From the NCBI RefSeq assembly GCF_029871205.1, contig NZ_SSOJ01000125.1:1-51296 (forward strand): a stretch of 51,296 bases of DNA. Reading direction: 5' to 3'. Position numbers and translations under genes: made by a program. Of the stretch, positions 8,491-14,755 are shown one piece after another. Origin of the DNA: Pseudomonas sp. BN417. Its GTDB lineage: Bacteria; Pseudomonadota; Gammaproteobacteria; Pseudomonadales; Pseudomonadaceae. The notes under the pieces were generated by a model. The model saw nothing but the letters and a program-made list of their open reading frames with translations, made no database searches and was not told the origin of the DNA. Positions within the stretch are counted from its first letter, which is position 1. Each line of letters starts with the position of its first letter.

Positions 8491-9498
8491 CTAGTGGTAG
8501 CCATCTTCCACCCGCACCTTGCCGCGGAACACGTAGTAGCTCCAGGCGGTGTACATCAGGATGAAGGGGATGATGAACAGCGCACCCACCAGCATGAAGC
8601 CCTGGCTCTGCGGCGGCGCCGCCGCGTCCCAGATGGAGATGGACGGCGGCACCACGTTGGGCCAAAGGCTGATGCCGAGACCGCTGTAGCCGAGGAAGAT
8701 CAGCACCAGGGTCAGCACGAAGGGCGCATGGTGGGCGTTGTTCGCCACCGCGCGCAGCAGGGCCCAGGTGCACACCAGCACCAGGATCGGCACCGGCATG
8801 AACCAGAACAGGTTGGGCAGGCTGAACCAACGTTCGGCGATATCGGCATGGGCCAGCGGGGTCCAGATGCTGACGATACCGGTGATACCGAGCAACACCA
8901 GCACCAGCGGCCGCGCCAGGTCGTGCATCTGCTGTTGCAGGCGGTCTTCGGTCTTCATGATCAGCCAGGTGCAGCCGAGCAGCGCATAGGCGGCAATCAG
9001 GCCCAGGCCGCAGAACAGCGGGAAGGGCGCCAGCCAGTCCAGTGAGTCGCCGGCAAAGGTGCGGTCCACCACCGGGAGGCCTTCGATGTAGGTGCCGAGC
9101 GCCACGCCCTGGAAGAAGGTGGCGGCGATGGAGCCGCCGATGAAGGCCTTGTCCCACAGGTGGCGCTTCTCCGGCCGGGCCTTGAAGCGGAACTCGAAGG
9201 CCACGCCACGGAAGATCAGCCCCAGGAGCATCAGGATCAGCGGCAGGTAGAGGGCGGAGAGCACCACGGAATAAGCGAGGGGGAAGGCGCCGAACAGCGC
9301 CGCGCCGCCCAGCACCAGCCAAGTTTCGTTACCGTCCCAGACCGGCGCGACAGTGTTCATCATCACATCGCGCTCGCCATCGTCCTTGACGAAGGGGAAG
9401 AGGATGCCGATGCCCAGGTCGAAACCGTCCATCACCACGTACATCATCACGCCGAAGATGATGATGATGGCCCAGATCAGCGAAAGGTCGACGCCCAT
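8491..9498 (-). CDS. cioB: cyanide-insensitive terminal oxidase subunit II (CioB/CydB)
   Basis: The 335-residue membrane protein is the CydB-type subunit of a bd-family quinol oxidase. The signature DGFDLGIGILFPF lies near residue 24 and WDGNETWLVLGGAALFGAFP near residue 54, with about nine membrane helices. It follows cioA with only three bases between genes. The CIO branch reduces oxygen with ubiquinol as donor and tolerates cyanide; the short Q-loop of the partner subunit supports the CIO rather than the classical bd-I type. Confidence 0.95.
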   Translation of the reverse strand: MGVDLSLIWAIIIIFGVMMYVVMDGFDLGIGILFPFVKDDGERDVMMNTVAPVWDGNETWLVLGGAALFGAFPLAYSVVLSALYLPLILMLLGLIFRGVAFEFRFKARPEKRHLWDKAFIGGSIAATFFQGVALGTYIEGLPVVDRTFAGDSLDWLAPFPLFCGLGLIAAYALLGCTWLIMKTEDRLQQQMHDLARPLVLVLLGITGIVSIWTPLAHADIAERWFSLPNLFWFMPVPILVLVCTWALLRAVANNAHHAPFVLTLVLIFLGYSGLGISLWPNVVPPSISIWDAAAPPQSQGFMLVGALFIIPFILMYTAWSYYVFRGKVRVEDGYH

Positions 9499-9501
9499 GG
9501 T

Positions 9502-10941
9502 TCAGTTCCTCCCCTCGATTGCAGCGGTGTCGTCATCGTCCATGCCCTCTTCGGTCGCGGAGAGCGGGCGCGCGGGGGTGCGGTGCTGGCCAGGGCCGCC
9601 GATGCCCTGTTCCTTGCCTTCGTCGGTGACCGGGCCCTTGCGCACCAGGCGCATCATGTAGCCGAGGCCCGCGCCGAATAGCAGGAAATACACCACCACG
9701 AACGTCACCAGGGTCAGGCTCATCTGGGTCACGCTCTGGTTGGACACCGCGTCCGCGGTGCGCATCAACCCGTAGACGACCCAGGGCTGGCGCCCCATCT
9801 CGGTGGTGAACCAGCCGGCGAGGATGGCGATCAGCCCCGAGGGCCCCATCCACAGGCAGAGGTAGAGGAAGGGCCGCGAGCCGAACAGCCCACCGCGCCA
9901 GCGCAGCCACAGGCTCCAGACGCCGGCCAGGATCATCAACAGGCCGAGGGCGACCATGATGCGGAAGGACCAGAACACCACGGTGGAGTTGGGGCGGTCC
10001 TCCTTGGGGAACTCCTTCAGCGCCGGCACCTGCTTGTCCAGGCTGTGGGTCAGGATCAGGCTGCCGAGGTAGGGAACCTCCACCTTGAAACGGGTTTCCT
10101 CGCGCTCCATGTCCGGCCAGCCGAAGAGGATCAGCGGGGTGGCCTCGCCGCTGCTGTTGTCCCAGTGGCCCTCCATCGCGGCGATCTTCACCGGCTGGTG
10201 CTTGAGGGTGTTGAGCCCGTGCAGGTCGCCGATGAAGGCTTGCACCGGGGCCACCAGCAGGGCCATCCACATGGCCATGGAGAGCATCTTGCGGATTGCC
10301 GGGTTGTCTCGGCCGCGCAGCAGGTGCCAGGCCGCCGAGGCGCCGACGAAGAAGGCGGTGGCGAGGAAGGCGGCGGTGGCCATGTGCAGCAGGCGGTAGG
10401 GGAAGGACGGGTTGAAGATCACCGCCAGCCAGTCCACCGGCACCACACGGCCGTCGATGATCTCGTGGCCTTGCGGGGTCTGCATCCAGCTGTTGGAGGC
10501 GAGGATCCAGAAGGTGGAGATGATGGTGCCGATGGCCACCATCACCGTGGCGAAGAAGTGCAGGTTCGGCCCCACGCGGTTCCAGCCGAACAGCATGACG
10601 CCGAGGAAGCCGGCCTCGAGGAAGAAGGCGGTGAGCACCTCGTAGGTCAGCAGCGGCCCGGTGACACTGCCTGCGAAGTCGGAGAAGGCGCTCCAGTTGG
10701 TGCCGAACTGGTAGGCCATGACCAGGCCGGAGACCACGCCCATGCCGAAGTTGACGGCGAATATCTTCGACCAGAAGTGATAGAGGTCGCGGTAGACCTC
10801 CTGCCCGGTCTTCAGCCACAACCCTTCCAGCACCGCGAGGTAGCTGGCCAGGCCAATGGTGATGGCCGGAAAGATGATGTGGAAGGACACGGTGAAGGCG
10901 AACTGCATTCGGGCGAGATCGAGAGCCTCCAATCCGAACAT
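9502..10941 (-). CDS. cioA: cyanide-insensitive terminal oxidase subunit I (CioA/CydA)
   Basis: The 479-residue protein is the heme-bearing subunit of a bd-type quinol oxidase. It starts MFGLEALDLARMQFAFT, the usual N-terminus of CydA proteins, with the heme-ligand histidine in FHIIFPA just after it; I therefore rejected an in-frame start 55 codons upstream that runs through the promoter region. The segment EMGRQPWVVYG follows a short Q-loop, as in CioA. The last part is an acidic, Pro-rich cytoplasmic tail. It is transcribed with cioB and the small DUF2474 gene. A perfect ANR box lies 148 bases upstream. Confidence 0.95.
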   Translation of the reverse strand: MFGLEALDLARMQFAFTVSFHIIFPAITIGLASYLAVLEGLWLKTGQEVYRDLYHFWSKIFAVNFGMGVVSGLVMAYQFGTNWSAFSDFAGSVTGPLLTYEVLTAFFLEAGFLGVMLFGWNRVGPNLHFFATVMVAIGTIISTFWILASNSWMQTPQGHEIIDGRVVPVDWLAVIFNPSFPYRLLHMATAAFLATAFFVGASAAWHLLRGRDNPAIRKMLSMAMWMALLVAPVQAFIGDLHGLNTLKHQPVKIAAMEGHWDNSSGEATPLILFGWPDMEREETRFKVEVPYLGSLILTHSLDKQVPALKEFPKEDRPNSTVVFWSFRIMVALGLLMILAGVWSLWLRWRGGLFGSRPFLYLCLWMGPSGLIAILAGWFTTEMGRQPWVVYGLMRTADAVSNQSVTQMSLTLVTFVVVYFLLFGAGLGYMMRLVRKGPVTDEGKEQGIGGPGQHRTPARPLSATEEGMDDDDTAAIEGRN

Positions 10942-11088
10942 GGCGAATCCTCTAATCAGATTGATACGGGTATGCCCCACGCGCGGCTCCATGGGGTCTG
11001 GAGCCAGGCAGGGCCGAATTGTTCTTCTGGGGTCTGCTGCGACTGGATGTGGACCAGGCCGGCCCTTCACAGATCCGCGCCCGGTATT

Positions 11089-11102
11089 TTGACGCGGATC
11101 AA
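11089..11102 (-). promoter_or_regulatory. perfect ANR/FNR box upstream of cioA
   Basis: TTGAC-GCGG-ATCAA is an exact match to the ANR/FNR/DNR consensus, located 148 bases before the cioA start. In P. aeruginosa, ANR represses cioAB at low oxygen, so a repressing role is likely. I could not place a convincing -10/-35 pair, so the mode of action is inference. Confidence 0.75.
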
Positions 11103-11207
11103 GCAATGCCTAGAGATTAGCCGGTCGAGGCATTTTGGAAGCTGTGGTTCGTTGCCGCGCGACAGGTTGCCGCGCGGCCGACCGCCGCAGGATGGGTTGG
11201 CGCCCTT

Positions 11208-11291
11208 GTAGGTTGGCGCTGAGCGAAGCGAAGCCCAACATGCGCACCAACCCGGGATCGTTGGGCTTCGCTGCGCTCTGCCGCAACCTAC
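11208..11291. repeat. GTAGGTTGG...CCTAC inverted repeat, copy 1
   Basis: The arms GTAGGTTGGCGCTGAGCGAA and GTTGGGCTTCGCTGCGCTC...CAACCTAC form a long imperfect hairpin. The right edge supplies the stop codon (TAG, complement of 11288-11290) of the MobA-like gene. A second copy is at 44617-44704. Confidence 0.65.
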
Positions 11292-11857
11292 GGTTCGAGA
11301 GCCTCGGGGCTGTCCACGTCGCGCAGCACACCCGGGTCGTCGACATCGACCGCTATCCAGGCCGAGGCGTGGGTGCGCAACACCCGGCGGGCGCCTTCGT
11401 CGCCGCTGAGCGCTTGCAGCTCGGGCCAGAAGTCGCGGCCGAACAGCACCGGGTGGCCGCGTTCGCCCTGGTGGACCGGGAAGACGATGCGCGCGGCGTC
11501 GGCCCTGGCCACCAACGTGCGCAGGCTGGGCTCGGCAATCCAGGGCATGTCACCGAGCAGCACGGCGATGGCCTCGGCCGGGTCTGTGGATAACGCCCGC
11601 ACACCCGCTGCCAGACTATGGCCCATGCCCTGCCCGGCATCTTCGCAAAGGATGATGCTGCATCCGTCCGGCAGCCCCAGCGAGGCCGGGTCATCCTCCG
11701 GGCGCAGCACCAGGTGCACGTCGTCGAACACCCGCAACGCCCCCTCCAGGCTGGCCGCCAGCAGGGTGCGACCGTCGGCCAGGGTGGCGCGGCGCTTGTC
11801 GCTGCCGAAGCGGGTGCCGAAACCGGCGGCGAGGATCAGGGCGGTGACGTTGGGCAT
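11288..11857 (-). CDS. MobA/MocA-like molybdopterin nucleotidyltransferase
   Basis: The 189-residue protein is an NTP-transferase of the MobA/MocA type. The nucleotide-binding signature LILAAGFGTRFGSDKR is at residues 7-22, with LLGDMPWI near residue 100 for the metal-binding aspartate. MocA-type enzymes add CMP, and MobA-type add GMP, to molybdenum cofactor. Lying next to xdhC and a molybdenum hydroxylase operon, it most likely makes the MCD-type cofactor for that enzyme. It is separated from xdhC by a 100-base dispersed repeat, so it may have its own transcription. Its stop codon lies inside another repeat. Confidence 0.85.
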   Translation of the reverse strand: MPNVTALILAAGFGTRFGSDKRRATLADGRTLLAASLEGALRVFDDVHLVLRPEDDPASLGLPDGCSIILCEDAGQGMGHSLAAGVRALSTDPAEAIAVLLGDMPWIAEPSLRTLVARADAARIVFPVHQGERGHPVLFGRDFWPELQALSGDEGARRVLRTHASAWIAVDVDDPGVLRDVDSPEALEP

Positions 11858-11893
11858 GCATCAACTCCGGGTTGCCATTGCGGACTCGGACAC

Positions 11894-11993
11894 TGTGGGG
11901 GCGAATTCATTCGCTAAGCAGGCCGGAGGTCTGCCCTACCGAATCCATGGGGGCAGCTGCGCTGCCCTTAGCGAATGAATTCGCCCCCACAAG
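11894..11993. repeat. GAATTC-containing dispersed repeat, copy A
   Basis: TGTGGGGGCGAATTCATTCGCTAAG at the left is matched by its complement ending CGCCCCCACAAG at the right, with inner arms GGCCGGAGGTCTGCC and GGGCAGCTGCGCTGCCC. It fills the gap between xdhC and the MobA-like gene. Other members are at 19088-19188, 33716-33818, 39791-39888 and 51082-51182. Confidence 0.8.
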
Positions 11994-12018
11994 AACAGGC
12001 AAGGCCTGGCAACAGGCC

Positions 12019-12990
12019 TCAAAGCCTATCCCGCGCAATCCCATTGCGCACCCGCAGGATGTCCGCCAGCACCGCCAGGGCGATCTCGGACGGGGTCTTG
12101 CTGCCCAGGTTGAGGCCGATGGGGGCGATGATGCGGGCGATTTCCGGTTCATTCAGCCCACCGACCCGGCGCAGGCGCTCGAGGCGTTTGCTGCTGGTGG
12201 CCATGGAGCCCATCACGCCGATGTAGAAGGCCTCGGTGCGCACGGCCTCGATCATTGCCAGGTCGTCGATCTTCGGGTCGTGGGTCAGGGCGACCACGGC
12301 GGTATCGGCATGGCAGCCGCCCAGGCGGATGAATTCCGAGGGCAGTTCGCGGCGGATTTCCACGCCGGGCAGTTCGACGCCCTGAAGCGCTTCCTCGCGG
12401 GGGTCACAGAGCACCACTTCGAAGCCCAGGCTCTGACCGAACTCGGCGCAAACCTGGGCCACCGTGGAATAGCCCGCCAGCAGCAGGCGCTGGGCCGCGC
12501 CGACGCGCAGGCGCAGCAGATCGCCCAGGCGCTCCACCCGGGGGCCCTGCTCGTGGTCCGGCAACAACCGGCGCCCGCCATCGGGCAGCGAGACTTCGCG
12601 AATCAACCGGCGCTGACCGGCCAGGGCGCTTTCCAGCTCGCGCAGGTGGGCCTGAACGTCGCAGTCGGACGGCAGGTTCTCCACCAGCACTTCCAGCACG
12701 CCACCGCAGGGCAGGCGGATCTGCGAGCGCTCGTCGCTGCCGTCGCCATAGCGCACCATCCGGACGGGCTCGGGGAAGGCGCCGGCAGCCAGGCGTTCCA
12801 GGAAATCATCCTCCACGCAGCCGCCGGACAGCGAGCCGATCCAGTGGCCGGACGCATTGGCCGCCAGCAGGGAGCCCGGCGCGCGGGGCGCCGAGCCATA
12901 GGTGGCCAGTACGGTGCAGAGCCACACACGCTGGCCGGAACTCGACCATTCCAGGGCCTTGCGCACCACCAGCAGATCAAGGTGTTGCAT
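12019..12990 (-). CDS. xdhC: XdhC/CoxI family molybdenum enzyme maturation factor
   Basis: The 323-residue protein has the two XdhC domains: an N-terminal XdhC_CoxI part with GSAPRAPGSLL and the motif SGGCVEDDF (about residues 54-62), and a C-terminal Rossmann part starting LLLAGYSTVAQVCAEFG near residue 165. XdhC binds molybdenum cofactor and helps insert its sulfurated form into xanthine-dehydrogenase-type enzymes. It follows the cytochrome c gene by 14 bases and is likely the last gene of the hydroxylase operon proper. Confidence 0.92.
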   Translation of the reverse strand: MQHLDLLVVRKALEWSSSGQRVWLCTVLATYGSAPRAPGSLLAANASGHWIGSLSGGCVEDDFLERLAAGAFPEPVRMVRYGDGSDERSQIRLPCGGVLEVLVENLPSDCDVQAHLRELESALAGQRRLIREVSLPDGGRRLLPDHEQGPRVERLGDLLRLRVGAAQRLLLAGYSTVAQVCAEFGQSLGFEVVLCDPREEALQGVELPGVEIRRELPSEFIRLGGCHADTAVVALTHDPKIDDLAMIEAVRTEAFYIGVMGSMATSSKRLERLRRVGGLNEPEIARIIAPIGLNLGSKTPSEIALAVLADILRVRNGIARDRL

Positions 12991-13004
12991 GGGAAAACTC
13001 GCCG

Positions 13005-14219
13005 TTAGTGGGATTGGACTTCGCCGCGCAGCTCAGCCACCTGCTCCGGGGTCACCTCGCTGTCGAGGCCGCCCCAGGTCTGGCGCAGGTAGTTGAGCAG
13101 GTCGCGCATCTGGCTGTCGTCGAGTTTATCCCTGAAGCCGGGCATCGGCTGCATCCGTTCGAAGCCGGTGAACTGCTGCTCGCGGATGCCGTCGTCGATG
13201 ACCCGCAGCAGGTTGCGCGAGTCCGCCAGGCGCAGGGTGGTGTTGCCGTTCATCGCTACCGCCACATGGGGCACGCCCTCCCCCGCCGCGCCGTGACAGC
13301 CGGCGCAGACATTCAGGTAGTCCTGGCGCCCGCGGGCGGCGCTTTCGCCCAGCTTGTCCTCGGCCACCGCGGCGATCTTGCGCGGTGCCGGTGGCTGCTC
13401 GCCGAGCAGGTAGGTGGCCATGGCGCGGTGATCGTCCTGGGGCAGGTACTGGGTGCTGTGGTGCAGCACCGGGTACATCTCGTTGAACACCGAGCCCTGG
13501 GCGCTGATGCCGTGCTTGAGGAAGGTGGCCAGGTCGTCGGTGGTCCAGCCTCGTTCGGCCAGGTCGTCGGCCAGCAGGCTGGGCGCCTGGTAGCCGAGGA
13601 GCTCACCGCCGCTCATGCGCAGGTCCTGCTGCAGGGCGCCCACGGCGTTGCGCGGGGTGTGGCATTCGCCACAGTGGCCAAGCACTTCCACCAGGTACTG
13701 GCCGCGCTGCCATTCCTCGCCCTTGCCGTCGGCCGGCAGCAATTGCACGCGGTTCTTGTAGACCATGTTCCAGAAGGTCATGCCGAAGCGCACGTTGAAC
13801 GGGAAGGCCAGGTCGGTCTTCGGGCTCGGCTTGGCAATCGGCTCCAGGCTCATCAGGTAGGCGTAGATGGCGTCGGAGTCCTCCCGCTTCAGCAGGTGAT
13901 AGGAGGTATAGGGCATCGCCGGATAGAGCTTGCTGCCATCCTTGCGTTCGCCCTGGGTCACCGCCTTGAAAAAGTCGTCGGCGCTGTAGTGGCCGATGCC
14001 GTGCTCCTTGTCCGGAGTGATGTTGGTGCCGTAGATGGTGCCGAACGGCGACACCAGCGGCAGGCCGCCGGCGTACTCGGCGCCGCCTTCGATGCTGTGG
14101 CAGGCCACGCAGTCGGCGGCATTGGCCAGGTACTTGCCGCGTTCGATCAGCACCTGGTCCGCCGCCTGGGCGGCCAGGGGGGACAGCAGTGCCGCGAGTA
14201 GAAGCGCGCGCATCCTCAA
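13005..14219 (-). CDS. triheme cytochrome c subunit of a molybdenum hydroxylase
   Basis: The 404-residue protein carries a signal peptide (MRMRALLLAALLSPLAAQA) and three heme c motifs: CVACH (residues 37-41), CGECH (183-187) and CAGCH (305-309). This is the layout of the cytochrome subunit of membrane-associated alcohol or aldehyde dehydrogenases and of isoquinoline-oxidoreductase-like enzymes. It would take electrons from the [2Fe-2S] subunit and pass them to the respiratory chain in the periplasm. Its ATG overlaps the stop of the [2Fe-2S] gene by four bases. Confidence 0.93.
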   Translation of the reverse strand: MRMRALLLAALLSPLAAQAADQVLIERGKYLANAADCVACHSIEGGAEYAGGLPLVSPFGTIYGTNITPDKEHGIGHYSADDFFKAVTQGERKDGSKLYPAMPYTSYHLLKREDSDAIYAYLMSLEPIAKPSPKTDLAFPFNVRFGMTFWNMVYKNRVQLLPADGKGEEWQRGQYLVEVLGHCGECHTPRNAVGALQQDLRMSGGELLGYQAPSLLADDLAERGWTTDDLATFLKHGISAQGSVFNEMYPVLHHSTQYLPQDDHRAMATYLLGEQPPAPRKIAAVAEDKLGESAARGRQDYLNVCAGCHGAAGEGVPHVAVAMNGNTTLRLADSRNLLRVIDDGIREQQFTGFERMQPMPGFRDKLDDSQMRDLLNYLRQTWGGLDSEVTPEQVAELRGEVQSH

Positions 14220-14755
14220 CCCTCCTTGACCAGGCCGAGACCTTCCACCACATCACGCGCGGCGCTGTAGTAGCGGACGTAGCCGGTGCAGCGGCAGATG
14301 TGCTTGCCCAGGGCGTTCTCGATCTCCCCTTCCAGTTCGCTGCGCTTGACCGGCTGGCGCTGGAGCTTCTCCACCAGCACGGTGGCGGCATTGACGTAGC
14401 CGGGAGTGCAGTAGCTGCACTGGAAGGCGAACTGGTCGATGAACTTCTGCTGGATAGGGTTCAGCTCGGCGACTTCGCCCTTGGCATCACGCTTGGCGTG
14501 GCCTTCGATGGTGCGCACTTTCTTGCCGTCGAAGAAGTGCGCGCCGGTGATGCAGGTGCGGATTTCCTCGCTGGTGCCGTCCGGCTTGTCGAGGATGGCC
14601 ACGCAAGCGTGGCAGATGCCCTGGCCGCAGCCCAGGCGCGAACCGGTGAGGTTCAGGTGCTCGTGCAGGAAGTCGATCATCATCAGGTCGTCGTCCACGG
14701 TGAAGGGGCCGACGGCCTGGCCGTTGATGGTCATGCTGAGTGCGCGCTTAGCCAT
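14216..14755 (-). CDS. [2Fe-2S] subunit of molybdenum hydroxylase
   Basis: The 179-residue protein has both cluster domains of the xanthine oxidase small subunit: a plant-ferredoxin-type motif around GCGQGICHACVA (residues 42-53) and a C-terminal pair CSYCTPGY and CRCTGYVRYYSA. It starts eight bases before the end of the large-subunit gene and overlaps the next gene by four bases, so the three are translationally coupled. No signal peptide is seen; it may be exported with the Tat-targeted large subunit. No FAD subunit is encoded nearby. Confidence 0.93.
   Translation of the reverse strand: MAKRALSMTINGQAVGPFTVDDDLMMIDFLHEHLNLTGSRLGCGQGICHACVAILDKPDGTSEEIRTCITGAHFFDGKKVRTIEGHAKRDAKGEVAELNPIQQKFIDQFAFQCSYCTPGYVNAATVLVEKLQRQPVKRSELEGEIENALGKHICRCTGYVRYYSAARDVVEGLGLVKEG

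Noticed and set aside
10942-11106. Upstream extension of cioA by 55 codons
   Set aside because: The extension has no homologous sequence in CydA proteins and crosses the likely promoter and ANR box.
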